DNA from: a virus
DNA: 35,558 nucleotides
Virus record (IMG/VR): IMGVR_UViG_3300029448_000075
Coordinates: 11,676 to 47,233 of that record
Strand: one strand, 5' to 3'
Numbering within the stretch: position 1 is the first letter of the stretch; each line of letters begins with the position of its first letter. Shown piece by piece: positions 1 to 8,604 of this stretch. A program made the position numbers and the translations under genes. The notes beneath the pieces are model-generated. The model saw only the letters and a program-made list of their open reading frames with translations, did not search any database and was not told the DNA's origin.

Positions 1-8
1 AATTCGTA

Positions 9-2306
9 ATGGCTAACGGTATACAAAGTTTTCTAGGTGCTCCAACTCCTTTTGAAATACCATCGATTCAAGACTCGACTGGTTTAATTCCTGTTGATCA
101 AACATTCGAGCAAACATTTGAAAATGAGTTCATGGAGCAATTATTAAACCCACAAAACGAAGCAGCATCTCTCATTAGTGCTCAGGCTCGAGCCACAATG
201 AACAGAGAAGATGCAACTGAAGAAGAGAAAGAAATCACATGGGGAGACGCAATTGGTGCAATGTCCTTGTATAATACTTTCGATGCACCAACACAACAAG
301 ACATATTAAATGCCTATAAAAGACAACTAAACGACGAATTCGGTATAGATATAGAAGACTTTAGAGACATTAATCGTTCTGGAGACCCCTATATCGCTGC
401 TGGAGACACTTTAATCGAAGCAAATAGAGCTGGGTACTCTCCAGCTCAAGCTATTGGTAAAGCATTAAGTGCGTATAATGCAGAGAAAAAAGCGTCTCAG
501 CTCCCTGATGCTAACTATGTGAACTTAGCTCTAGGTCTTTTAGATAAAAGTGCCACACAGGCTGCAGCCTATGCAAAAGCAGGTAAAGGCTCAGGTGTGA
601 GTAAAGATTATAAGATAACAGGAATGCTCGATGGTGTAGAAAGAACGGACATCGTTCCTCTGACACAAGAAGAATTAGCAAGAACCAAGCTGTTCGTTCC
701 TAAAGGGACGGAAATATTTGAAGCCACTGCAGACGATAAAGGCACAAAAAATTATGCTTTTCTAACTCCTGGAGGAAAAGTCAAGCACACTGCAATGCGA
801 CCATACCAATACGATCAATGGGTAAAGAATAACCCCGATAGACAAATACGAGAAATAGACGATAAATGGTACGATACAAGATATGCGGTAGACGGTGAAG
901 GTAATGTGTTTAGTGGAGACATGGACTATATGCTTTCAAAAGAAGGCTCAATTACTCCTTTGAAAAACACAACTGTAACCACTATGTTTGATAAAAAGAG
1001 AGGGAAAGAAGTTAAAGTTCCTAATGAAGCTGTTCTTGAAGACATGAAAAAACCTCCTGGGCAACGAAGATATTCTGCTCCTTCTGGCAGTGGGTTTTCA
1101 ATTAGTATAGGCGAAGATGGTACTGAAATATCACAAGGAAATTTATCCACTTCTGGAACTCTACCACTTACTCAAATAAACAGGCAAAACGCAAGAATAG
1201 AAAAAGCAGTTACACCTATTGTTAAAATGGCAAACGACAAAGCACTGGTTCAAAGTGAATTAAGCGATATAATCACAAACATGGAACCATTGATGGCGAA
1301 TCAAGGCGGTGGTGCTGCTTCAAGAGCAATAGCGACACTCACAGGAATAACAGACTCTTTCTCAGAAGTTGTCGATATACTTGGTTATGGTGATTCACCA
1401 AACACTGTGTTTTTAGACGCAGGAACTGGAGAAAACATAAGCTATAACGAGATGTACGAAAGGTTTAAACAAGAAAACGCATCGATCCAGAATTCTACTT
1501 TTTATAGAAGATTGTCTAATCAAGGCGCAGACCAAGATCGATTAGATCGAATGATTTTTCATTTAGCTATCGCAGGTGCTAGTGCTAAAGGATTCACAGG
1601 CAGAGCATTATCAGACAGAGATTTAGCACTTTGGATGACAGGATTTGGTGGAGATGCAATGACTGGGGAAAGATTTAGGGCGGTTCTTTTCGACACACAC
1701 GATATGATATTGAATCAATACGACGATTATTTAGAAGCACTTCCGTTAAGTGCTGGTAATATGCTTATAAATGTTCAAAAATATGGAACCTCTGAGTCTG
1801 GTGAGTCAATTCCGACCATAGGACAAGAAACAATAAACCCATTGGAAAAAATGAAATACATCCGAAGAACAGACGAAGGGTTTGAAATCGATCCAGCACA
1901 AATCAACATTTACGACACGACAATGGATCGAGAAAGAATAAAAGCATATCAAGGAAATATGGCGCCAACTGTTGGAGTAGACAGAGAAGTAATCACGATA
2001 GATCGCAACCCAGATACAATTTCTTCTTGGATCGAAAGCCAAGACGACAGTGCTGCGGTCAGTGAAGTGGGACAGACATTTGGTGAAATTATGTTGCCGT
2101 TACAACAAAAAATGGGAGAAGAAATAAATATTATTTTAAACAATCGGTCGGCAGACCAAGACGATGACGAAATCAGGAGACTCATTCAAGGAATCACTAA
2201 ACGAAACTTAGAACAGATAAAAGCACAATATTTTCCAAACGACAACAGCAGATTCCAGTCTTTCCTTATGTACAACAGAGCGTACAACACTAGAAAAAGA
2301 AAGTAA
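9..2306 (+). CDS. Large virion-associated protein, unknown function (765 aa)
   Basis: I do not recognise a specific family. The 765-residue product is hydrophilic, rich in Asp, Glu, Gln and Asn, without a signal peptide or clear membrane segment. The first third is predominantly helical in character; a Gly/Ser-rich stretch lies around residues 350-385. It starts at the left edge with an ATG, and its TAA stop overlaps the ATG of the next gene, so the two are translationally coupled. Position beside another giant ORF and a Gly-rich protein, and at the far side of the genome from terminase in a presumably circular map, suggests an internal virion or tail-associated component. That role is inference from size and location only. 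Confidence 0.55.
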   Translation: MANGIQSFLGAPTPFEIPSIQDSTGLIPVDQTFEQTFENEFMEQLLNPQNEAASLISAQARATMNREDATEEEKEITWGDAIGAMSLYNTFDAPTQQDILNAYKRQLNDEFGIDIEDFRDINRSGDPYIAAGDTLIEANRAGYSPAQAIGKALSAYNAEKKASQLPDANYVNLALGLLDKSATQAAAYAKAGKGSGVSKDYKITGMLDGVERTDIVPLTQEELARTKLFVPKGTEIFEATADDKGTKNYAFLTPGGKVKHTAMRPYQYDQWVKNNPDRQIREIDDKWYDTRYAVDGEGNVFSGDMDYMLSKEGSITPLKNTTVTTMFDKKRGKEVKVPNEAVLEDMKKPPGQRRYSAPSGSGFSISIGEDGTEISQGNLSTSGTLPLTQINRQNARIEKAVTPIVKMANDKALVQSELSDIITNMEPLMANQGGGAASRAIATLTGITDSFSEVVDILGYGDSPNTVFLDAGTGENISYNEMYERFKQENASIQNSTFYRRLSNQGADQDRLDRMIFHLAIAGASAKGFTGRALSDRDLALWMTGFGGDAMTGERFRAVLFDTHDMILNQYDDYLEALPLSAGNMLINVQKYGTSESGESIPTIGQETINPLEKMKYIRRTDEGFEIDPAQINIYDTTMDRERIKAYQGNMAPTVGVDREVITIDRNPDTISSWIESQDDSAAVSEVGQTFGEIMLPLQQKMGEEINIILNNRSADQDDDEIRRLIQGITKRNLEQIKAQYFPNDNSRFQSFLMYNRAYNTRKRK

Positions 2307-5300
2307 TGGGAATTTTAGACGACACTGGTGATCCAAATGATGATATGCTTGACGAGTATACGTTAGGGCTAAGTGAACTGTATGTACCACAGACCACACC
2401 TCCTCCCTTCCCAGGAATAGACACATACATAAGAGAACGAGGGTTTAATCCTGCAAACATTCGTAACGACATCACTGAAGAACAATTAGCAGAGATCACT
2501 GCTCAAGGAGAAAAAGCATGGTCCAGGCAACAAAGTGGAGATCAATTTTTCGACAGTGGACTACAAAGCCCTGCTGCTCGAGTAATGAACATCATACAGG
2601 GTCCAGAGCCTTCTCAAGTTTTTGATTCAAAAATTCAAGCAGTGTTGGACGATCAGTTTGAAAGAGCAAAAGAAGCAGGTGTAGACTTTGATGGTGCTCC
2701 AAGATCTTTACAGAATCAAATGTGGTTTGTTCCTGAAACAATGGACTCTCCGAGAGCGATGAATAAACTTTTAGGAGATTATTATACAGATGCTTTTGAC
2801 GACGACAAATATCTAGTACACGATTTCAAAGTTCAAAGAGAACCACACACTAATCGTTTAATGTATGAAAATCCAGAAACTGGTCAAGCTACATTCTTTT
2901 TTGCTCCAGGAATGCAAGGAATGGACATTGCGATGGAGCTACCTAAAATCGGAGCAATGATCGGTACAAATTTAGCTTTGTTGCGTGGCACTAAAGGACA
3001 AGGGGGAATCCCACTACAATTAACATCAGATATTTTAAGTTATTCAGGTGCAAGATATGCAGAATTAGCACTTGCAAGAAGAAGAGGATTATTAAAAGTT
3101 GACTTAGGCGAAGGAACTAGAGATTGGACAAACGAAGAAATATCAGCACAGGTGGGCAAAGAACTGTTGTTGGTTGGTGGTGCTTCTGCAAGTGTGCCTT
3201 TAGCTATTCGATGGATGAGTCCTGTTATGAAATCTCTCACAGGTTCTAAAATGTTCGATCGAGTAAAAGATTTACCTTTTGAAATAGCACCTTTTGTTCA
3301 AGCCTTTGACCAAGTCAAAAACTATTACGCTGGTCTTGGTCCAAAAGCATTAGAGCTTTTTGAAACTATGACTGCTCCACAAATAATGAAAGCAGCAACA
3401 CAGATGGACAATGTCCGTGTAGTTCCTGCAAGTCCTATGGGTCGAATGGCTGCAGAAGCAGAGGGTGTACCCTATACCCCTGAAGCATTTCCAGACACGA
3501 TGATTAGACAAATGGACGAGATCCGTGTCGCTGAAGCTGGAGATGTTCCAAAATTATTAGAGGGTCAAAAAAGAGCACAAGACGAAGCGTTTGATAGATT
3601 TACAGGAGACGTGTTAGAGGAAGGCGGTGGTCAAAGAACTGTATCGGAGATTATAGACGAAACAGGTCAAGCCTCTAGAACACAGCTAGGTGAAGGCATG
3701 ATTGATGTAGCAGAACGTGTTGCAGCACCAGCCATTGCAGCAGAGACTCGAGTTCTAACGGAAATAACAAAAGAACCGTTAGAGCAGGGTAGAAATTTTG
3801 TTAAAGGTGCTACTGAAGGTCCAGAAGCAGCAGCACCAATTAGAGGAACATTAGAAAAGGCTAAACAACAACGACTGGATGATTATGTTTTAGAAATGAA
3901 TAACATCTCTTCAGGTCTGAAGTTCGGTAGAACCATCGATACTGGTCCAGTCATACAGAACGCTAAAGATTTATTGGCAGGTGTGAGAAAATCTTTTTAT
4001 CCAGCAATGGAAAGAGAAGCAACAGAAGGACTATTAGACCCAATCGTTTTCGGAGTTACGAAAAAAGGACAACCTAAAAAAGTCACGATGGACGAAGTAG
4101 ACGGATATATTAAAAGCATTAGAGAGCAAAAAAGAAAAGCAATGGATGCTGGGGATTATCCCCGATACAATGCAATGAAAGAAGTCGAAGGCGTCTGGAT
4201 GGACATACAAGAAAATGCCATCCGAGAACAAGCAGAAGCACTGGGTGGAGATGCTGGGGAAGAATTGATTGAGCGATTGGCTGCTAATAAACAGCAGTAT
4301 AGACAATACATCGCAGATTTTGAAGAAGGAATAATGGAACAACTGCTTGGTCGAGTTAAGGGAAGCACAAAATCTGTAGGTCAATACAGTTTAGACGATG
4401 TCGCTTTTATCAATCGGTTGTTGGCAAACTCCAGCGAAGCAGACACCATAATGTTGAGAGAAATTTTAGAAAAAGCAGAGAATCAAGATGCTTTAAATTT
4501 AGTTAAAGGTACAATCAAGCAGTCGTATAAAGATAAAATGTACACTGGTCCAGGACAACTCAAGCCTTTAACCAAAGAACAGCACGATGCTTGGTATCAG
4601 CAAAATCGTAGAAACATTGAACGATGGCTCGATCCAGACGAACTTAAAGCCTTTAAGAATGCCAGTGATGCAGCAGAAGCGATAGAACAAAGAATGTTAG
4701 GTCAAAATGAAATCCTTGCAGGATTGAGAAAAACTCCTTGGGGCAAGGAGCTTGGTCAAACTGTTGATAAACCATCAACCTTGTTCAATAAAACATGGGG
4801 TAAAGACAACTTTAAACAAACTAAAGAACTTTATGACATTTTAGGCAAAGGTGGTTCGGCAGGGGACGAAGTAATAAATGGGTATAAATCTCAAATCATG
4901 AGAGACATTCTCGATAAAAGCAAAAACATGACTAACACAGACATGTTAGAAAAATATTTAAACACAAATAAAGATTCGCTTGATGTATGGTATGGTCCAG
5001 AATTTGCAAAAGGGTTAGAAACCCATCTAAGGATAATGAAGGTTTTCGATCCATCGAAAGGCGGTACTTTAAAAGGTCCAGGATTAGCCAATAGAAATGT
5101 AATATACAAAGCAGCAACAGATGCAGCAAGAGTGTACGTGGGCTTATTTACACGTCCAGGAAGAATATTAACAGCAGTTAGTCGATTAGGCTTTAATGCA
5201 AAACAGAAAAGAGTAGTCAAAGATTTATTAGACCCACAAGGGTTGGTCGATCGAGCTAAAGCCACTCAATGGATGACTGATCCTTATATACAATCTACAC

Positions 5301-5452
5301 TCAGAGCTCTACAAGTATTTAACATAACGGATCGAAATCCTATTCCCATGGAGGGAGGAAAAAATATCCCTACTGCACCAGAACTTACTGCTATCGACAA
5401 AAAGTACGATCTGGGGTATTATGGACCAATGAAATTGAGGTATGATTTATGA
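2306..5452 (+). CDS. Very large putative internal virion / DNA-ejection protein (1048 aa)
   Basis: The largest gene in the window. The acidic N-terminus (rich in Asp and Pro-Pro-Pro near residue 32) is followed by a more hydrophobic patch at roughly residues 210-230 and 285-305 (Gly/Ala/Leu-rich helices) and then a long, charged, mostly helical C-terminal half with many Lys/Glu/Gln. This pattern (long helical protein with one or two weakly hydrophobic helices) is common in phage ejection proteins, but I see no catalytic motif such as a transglycosylase Glu or protease residues. The start overlaps the stop of the preceding gene, and its end overlaps the next start (ATGA), indicating one late transcription unit. 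Function is inferred from size and context. Confidence 0.5.
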   Translation: MGILDDTGDPNDDMLDEYTLGLSELYVPQTTPPPFPGIDTYIRERGFNPANIRNDITEEQLAEITAQGEKAWSRQQSGDQFFDSGLQSPAARVMNIIQGPEPSQVFDSKIQAVLDDQFERAKEAGVDFDGAPRSLQNQMWFVPETMDSPRAMNKLLGDYYTDAFDDDKYLVHDFKVQREPHTNRLMYENPETGQATFFFAPGMQGMDIAMELPKIGAMIGTNLALLRGTKGQGGIPLQLTSDILSYSGARYAELALARRRGLLKVDLGEGTRDWTNEEISAQVGKELLLVGGASASVPLAIRWMSPVMKSLTGSKMFDRVKDLPFEIAPFVQAFDQVKNYYAGLGPKALELFETMTAPQIMKAATQMDNVRVVPASPMGRMAAEAEGVPYTPEAFPDTMIRQMDEIRVAEAGDVPKLLEGQKRAQDEAFDRFTGDVLEEGGGQRTVSEIIDETGQASRTQLGEGMIDVAERVAAPAIAAETRVLTEITKEPLEQGRNFVKGATEGPEAAAPIRGTLEKAKQQRLDDYVLEMNNISSGLKFGRTIDTGPVIQNAKDLLAGVRKSFYPAMEREATEGLLDPIVFGVTKKGQPKKVTMDEVDGYIKSIREQKRKAMDAGDYPRYNAMKEVEGVWMDIQENAIREQAEALGGDAGEELIERLAANKQQYRQYIADFEEGIMEQLLGRVKGSTKSVGQYSLDDVAFINRLLANSSEADTIMLREILEKAENQDALNLVKGTIKQSYKDKMYTGPGQLKPLTKEQHDAWYQQNRRNIERWLDPDELKAFKNASDAAEAIEQRMLGQNEILAGLRKTPWGKELGQTVDKPSTLFNKTWGKDNFKQTKELYDILGKGGSAGDEVINGYKSQIMRDILDKSKNMTNTDMLEKYLNTNKDSLDVWYGPEFAKGLETHLRIMKVFDPSKGGTLKGPGLANRNVIYKAATDAARVYVGLFTRPGRILTAVSRLGFNAKQKRVVKDLLDPQGLVDRAKATQWMTDPYIQSTLRALQVFNITDRNPIPMEGGKNIPTAPELTAIDKKYDLGYYGPMKLRYDL

Positions 5453-6210
5453 CAACCCCAGCACCAGGAAACACACAAACACCACCTAATTATCCCATGT
5501 ACGGCATGATGGGAGGTGGTCTTGGAAGTATGGGAAACCCCTACGGAACAACATGGCAAAACTACAGAGGAGGATATCAGCCTCCTATGATGTACGGTGG
5601 TTTGGGAAGCATGTATGGTGGAATGGGTGGTTATGGTAATTATGGTGGAATGGGTGGCTATGGTGGAATGGGTGGTTACGGTGGTGCAATGATGAGACCA
5701 CAAATGAACCCATATGGTTCTCCATTAACAAATCAATATGGGATGGGGTTAATGGGTGCAAACCCTTACGCATACTCTCAGTCGTTAAGAAACATGGCTT
5801 ATTATCAACCACAAATGGGAACACAAACCGATTTACAAAATTTAATGGGTTATCAACAACAATCTTTTAACCCATATCTTCAGGGAGGAACGACTGACCC
5901 TAATGCAACAACTACAGGAGATCCATCAACTACAGGAGATCCATCAACAACAGGAACACCAACAACAGGAACACCAACAACAGGATACCCAACGACACCT
6001 TACTATGGTACGACTGGTGCACCACTAGGAACTACAGGTATGCCAGCAACTACAGGTATGCCAGGATATACTACAGTTGCGCCACAACAACAGTATGGTC
6101 TTGGGAGTATGGGTGGTTATGGTGGTTATGGTGGTTATGGTGGTTATGGTGGCGGTCTTCGTGGTGGTGGGTACAACCCCTACGGATTCAACCCATTTCT
6201 TCGTTATTAG
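5449..6210 (+). CDS. Gly/Tyr/Met-rich low-complexity repeat protein (253 aa)
   Basis: The product is built from low-complexity blocks. Residues about 20-90 carry GGYGGMGGYGG-type repeats rich in Gly, Tyr and Met. The middle is Asn/Gln/Tyr-rich. Residues about 150-205 carry Thr-Thr-Gly-x-Pro repeats. A second GGYGGYGG tract lies just before the C-terminus. There is no signal peptide or globular domain. Such composition resembles silk-like, fibre or aggregation-prone proteins; in a phage it could decorate the virion, form a flexible tail fibre or phase separate, but none of these is shown. It overlaps the preceding gene by 4 nt (ATGA), so it is probably expressed with the virion genes. Its last 23 nt overlap the 3' end of the opposite-strand gene. 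Confidence 0.7.
   Translation: MTTPAPGNTQTPPNYPMYGMMGGGLGSMGNPYGTTWQNYRGGYQPPMMYGGLGSMYGGMGGYGNYGGMGGYGGMGGYGGAMMRPQMNPYGSPLTNQYGMGLMGANPYAYSQSLRNMAYYQPQMGTQTDLQNLMGYQQQSFNPYLQGGTTDPNATTTGDPSTTGDPSTTGTPTTGTPTTGYPTTPYYGTTGAPLGTTGMPATTGMPGYTTVAPQQQYGLGSMGGYGGYGGYGGYGGGLRGGGYNPYGFNPFLRY
5605..5695 (+). repeat. Tandem coding repeats for Gly-Gly-Tyr-Gly
   Basis: Imperfect tandem units of about 12-21 nt built on ggtggttatggt / ggtggaatgggt. A related tract of four near-perfect 9-mers (ggtggttat) occurs at about 6112-6150. These encode the Gly/Tyr/Met repeats and are candidates for slippage or recombination-driven length variation. Confidence 0.75.
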
Positions 6211-6376
6211 CTTTTCTTTCTAACTGTCTGTTTATGAAGTGTTTCAGGAACGCTCTCCAGAACTCTTTTTCATCTAATAGACAACAGTCAACACAAAGAT
6301 AAAATGCTTGAGGAGTTCCCCGAGCTCTGTGTAATCTGCTCATTTTTACTGGGGCTTTATAGCAACACTGACACAT
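6188..6376 (-). CDS. Small Cys-rich, probably zinc-binding protein (62 aa)
   Basis: A 62-residue minus-strand product with two cysteine clusters: Cys-x-Cys-Cys at the N-terminus (residues 2-5) and Cys-x-x-Cys-Cys at about 28-32, which could bind one zinc ion; the C-terminal half is basic and helical. A longer reading of 92 residues from 6466 exists, but the ATG at 6376 lies one base past the stop codon of the helicase (TGA-g-ATG), a typical coupled start, so I prefer the short form. It is therefore the second gene of a two-gene minus-strand operon. Its 3' end overlaps the 3' end of the plus-strand Gly-rich gene by 23 nt. No specific function can be assigned. Confidence 0.65.
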   Translation of the reverse strand: MCQCCYKAPVKMSRLHRARGTPQAFYLCVDCCLLDEKEFWRAFLKHFINRQLERKANNEEMG

Positions 6377-6377
6377 C

Positions 6378-7874
6378 TCAACGAATCCAGTCTTTCCACG
6401 CTTCTTCGCCGAGGACTTGGGCTGCAATGTTTTGTTTTGCCAAAAGCGATTTAACAATTTTCTCATCTACTGTTCCTTTACAGACTATGTCTATGTATGT
6501 GACCTTGTTTACTTGACCTATACGGTGAGCTCGATCTTCTGATTGTAAGCGTTTTTCTAAGTCGAAATTGTTTGAATAGTATATCACAGTAGATGCTTTG
6601 GTTAAGTTTATTCCATACCCACCAGTCTGTGTATTACCAACCATAAACCTTAAAGGCGATTTAACATCTTGAAACTGTTTAAGATACAGCACCCTATTAT
6701 CATCGCTTGTATCACCATAATAAGAGCCTACAGAGTCGTCTCCATAGACCTTTTTGATTTCGTTTACAATACGTTTTATATCGTATCGATAATTTGCCCA
6801 AATAATCGCCTTCCCTTCAGTTTCCTCTAAGATGCTCATAAGTTCATTTAACCTTGTAGACGTTAACTCTATGTTTTCCCCTAAATCTGTGGTTGTGTAA
6901 CCACAAGAAATTTGATGGAGTCGAAGCATTTTAGTTAAAACAGAAGTGACCGAGACTTGTTGTCTTTGTTCTTGTTCGTCATATAGGTCTGTTATCGCAT
7001 ACTTTTTAATTTCGTCGTAAACTTTTTTCTGTTCTGGTGTAAGTTCTATTTTTCTTGTTATGTAGATTTTATCGGGTAAGTCTAAACAATCTTTTTTAAG
7101 TATCCTGGAGCTAAATTTATGTAAACTTTTAGTTAATTCATCAAGGTTTTTATACCCCACCACTTGTTTAAATGTTCTTCCCCCAGCACTTCTATTGATC
7201 ATTTCAGCATATCTTGCTCTAAAACTATAGAAACTGGTAAACCCCAACAACTCAGGGTCTAAAAATTCACACTGGGTGTACAGGTCTAAAGGGCTACGAG
7301 TGACAGGAGAGCCAGTTAAAATCCTGCGGTACTCTGCGTACTTAGACAATCTCACAATGTTTTTGGTTCTTTTTGCACTGGGAGATTTAATGGTCGTGCT
7401 TTCATCGATGGCGAATAATGCCCTTTTGCTTAATAAAAACTTCCCTGCGAACTTAGCACCCTTAACTGTGCTGAATGCTTCAACATTCATAACAAGTATT
7501 ATTAAGTCTTTGCTGTGCTCCAGAGCTGATTCTCGAAGCTCTTTATTCCCTTTAGTTTCAGAAGGAGACCACTTTATAACTTTTGATTCTATGTAGTCGG
7601 GAAGATGAAGGGGAAATTCTCCACTTACCCAATTATCATACACCCCTTTCGGTGCAACAATAAGTGCACTGTCTATTTTGCCTTGGTTATAAAGGATGGC
7701 TATGTTGTCGATGAGTATTTTACTCTTACCACATCCCATTTCTAGAAATAAAGCATGTTCTATATCAGACCAACTTTTCTCTAGAGCATCCTTTTGATGT
7801 TCATAGGGTTTTGTTTTATATTTATACGCTAACAATATCTTCTCTCTTTTCTTTCTTAGTAAAAACAACGACAC
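6378..7874 (-). CDS. SNF2-like superfamily 2 DNA helicase/translocase
   Basis: ATP-dependent DNA translocase of the SF2/SNF2 type. Walker A is MGCGKSK (residues 46-52); the Walker B position reads DEST (157-160) rather than DEAH; TGSP (187-190) fits motif III; and the C-terminal QSEDRAHRIGQ (444-454) is the hallmark SNF2 motif VI. About 498 residues is a minimal two-RecA-domain enzyme with no added DNA-binding domain. Phage members of this group are usually placed with replication or recombination functions. It lies on the opposite strand to every other large gene. The first codon is GTG, with a poor Shine-Dalgarno, and it sits inside a 9-bp inverted repeat (7865-7893); a downstream start a few residues in is possible. 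A matching promoter lies at 7947-7974. Confidence 0.9.
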   Translation of the reverse strand: MSLFLLRKKREKILLAYKYKTKPYEHQKDALEKSWSDIEHALFLEMGCGKSKILIDNIAILYNQGKIDSALIVAPKGVYDNWVSGEFPLHLPDYIESKVIKWSPSETKGNKELRESALEHSKDLIILVMNVEAFSTVKGAKFAGKFLLSKRALFAIDESTTIKSPSAKRTKNIVRLSKYAEYRRILTGSPVTRSPLDLYTQCEFLDPELLGFTSFYSFRARYAEMINRSAGGRTFKQVVGYKNLDELTKSLHKFSSRILKKDCLDLPDKIYITRKIELTPEQKKVYDEIKKYAITDLYDEQEQRQQVSVTSVLTKMLRLHQISCGYTTTDLGENIELTSTRLNELMSILEETEGKAIIWANYRYDIKRIVNEIKKVYGDDSVGSYYGDTSDDNRVLYLKQFQDVKSPLRFMVGNTQTGGYGINLTKASTVIYYSNNFDLEKRLQSEDRAHRIGQVNKVTYIDIVCKGTVDEKIVKSLLAKQNIAAQVLGEEAWKDWIR

Positions 7875-7893
7875 AGACAGCCCATGTCGTTGT
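7865..7893 (-). promoter_or_regulatory. Inverted repeat over the helicase start codon
   Basis: ACAACGACA (7865-7873) and TGTCGTTGT (7885-7893) form a perfect 9-bp stem with an 11-nt loop. On the minus-strand mRNA it would include the GTG start of the SNF2-like gene and could limit its translation. Confidence 0.45.
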
Positions 7894-7946
7894 AAATACT
7901 ATATAAGGAGTTATGAACTTTAAAAATAAAGATAATAACACACATA

Positions 7947-7974
7947 AGCATATCTAGTTTTTAAAAAAAGTAAA
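7947..7974 (-). promoter_or_regulatory. Minus-strand promoter, phage consensus type
   Basis: Read on the minus strand, TTTACT (7974-7969, within ACTTTACTTT) is followed after 16 nt by TATGCT (7952-7947). Both boxes match the plus-strand promoter family in this window. It would give a leader of about 65 nt ahead of the SNF2-like gene. Confidence 0.65.
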
Positions 7975-8064
7975 GTAATTAGATGTCATTATTGCTATTT
8001 TATGGGTAATACCCCTTCAATAACCACAGGTAATAATCAAATTTTTGTTAAAAAACAAATGTTT

Positions 8065-8124
8065 ACACGATTGGGTATTGGCTTATTGCCTGAAATCGTG
8101 TGTTTTGTAAAAATAAAATCGTGT
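8065..8124. promoter_or_regulatory. Triplicated octamer, candidate operator
   Basis: ACACGATT at 8065-8072 is inverted relative to two direct copies of AATCGTGT at 8094-8101 and 8117-8124 (23 nt apart, about two helical turns). The third copy lies where the -35 of a TATAAT box at 8143-8148 should be, so a protein bound here could switch that promoter. Confidence 0.45.
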
Positions 8125-8142
8125 TTTCTTCCACAGATAATA

Positions 8143-8235
8143 TATAATATTTTTCGGAGAGGTCGACAGCAGACCAGTTATTTATATACCCCCTTCAAAC
8201 TAGCTCCGTTGGGCTCTCCAACTTTAGTGCTTTAC
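8143..8235 (+). ncRNA. Candidate structured small RNA or leader
   Basis: A TATAAT box (8143-8148) is followed 8 nt later by a segment that can fold into a three-helix junction: GGAGA (8156-8160) with TCTCC (8215-8219), GGTC (8161-8164) with GACC (8172-8175), and AGCTC (8202-8206) with GGGCT (8211-8215). A T-rich run follows. It could be a small RNA or a leader element. It is too short and lacks a proper T loop, so it is not a normal tRNA. Folding is by eye only. Confidence 0.3.
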
Positions 8236-8259
8236 TTTTCTATTTAGAGAAGTTATGCT
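8231..8259 (+). promoter_or_regulatory. Early promoter, phage consensus type
   Basis: TTTACT (8231-8236, in GCTTTACTTTT), a 17-nt spacer, and TATGCT (8254-8259). It precedes the GTG start at 8299 by about 40 nt and would drive the first replication operon. Confidence 0.7.
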
Positions 8260-8298
8260 TTGGTTTAAGAAATAAGAACTCAGACAGGAGAGCAAATA

Positions 8299-8604
8299 GT
8301 GACAGTGTATGTCGTCCAAGAACCTAACGCCAATAAGAACATCTTATCTGCTACGGATTTTGGAGAGTTGAAAATGATTCTCCCAGCTAGGGAGAACATG
8401 ATGTTTAGTCCTGCACCGACAGTTTCTAAAATAAAAGCAGCATTGAAAGACTACAGCGACGATGATTATATTCTTTGCATAGGCGATCCTGCAGCTATCG
8501 GTATAGCCATACATTATGCACTCATGGCTAATCGACAAAGAGTGAAGATTTTAAAATGGGACAGAAGAGAATATAGATATTATCCAGTAGAGGTGGAAAC
8601 ATGA
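8299..8604 (+). CDS. Conserved early phage protein, unknown function (101 aa)
   Basis: Small soluble protein with alternating hydrophobic strands and a short segment LCIGDPAAIGIAIHYALMANR (about residues 60-80, shown here in part as GDPAAIGIA) that resembles a nucleotide-binding-like loop; it ends in a KWDRREYRYYPV segment. Similar short proteins open early operons in many phages, but I know of no assigned role. The start is GTG at 8299 with AGGAG at 8286-8290 and a 40-nt leader after the promoter. It overlaps the next gene by 4 nt (ATGA), so it belongs to the replication operon. Confidence 0.7.
   Translation: MTVYVVQEPNANKNILSATDFGELKMILPARENMMFSPAPTVSKIKAALKDYSDDDYILCIGDPAAIGIAIHYALMANRQRVKILKWDRREYRYYPVEVET

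Larger units (their letters stand above)
7875..8298. other. Divergent intergenic control region
   Basis: About 424 nt separate the minus-strand helicase from the first early gene. It holds the minus-strand promoter, three copies of an ACACGATT/AATCGTGT octamer, a TATAAT box, a possible structured RNA and the plus-strand early promoter. No convincing gene lies here; an 81-codon reading at 8002 lacks a ribosome binding site and recognisable domain. Confidence 0.6.

Noticed and set aside
4034-4384. 116-codon minus-strand frame inside the large virion gene
   Set aside because: Antisense shadow of a long coding gene without promoter or ribosome binding site.
5419-5824. Minus-strand His/Thr-rich frames opposite the Gly-rich gene
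   Set aside because: They are the reverse complement of Gly/Tyr repeats and have no start signals.
7913-7957. 14-codon frame with a good AAGGAG before it on the plus strand
   Set aside because: Overlaps the minus-strand promoter and has no plus-strand promoter that I can see; a leader peptide cannot be excluded but is unsupported.
8156-8220. tRNA-like appearance of the GGAGA...TCTCC segment
   Set aside because: About 64 nt only, with no seven-base T loop or anticodon arm; kept as a possible structured RNA.
8002-8247. 81-codon open frame in the control region
   Set aside because: No ribosome binding site, no domain, and it covers the operator, RNA and promoter signals.
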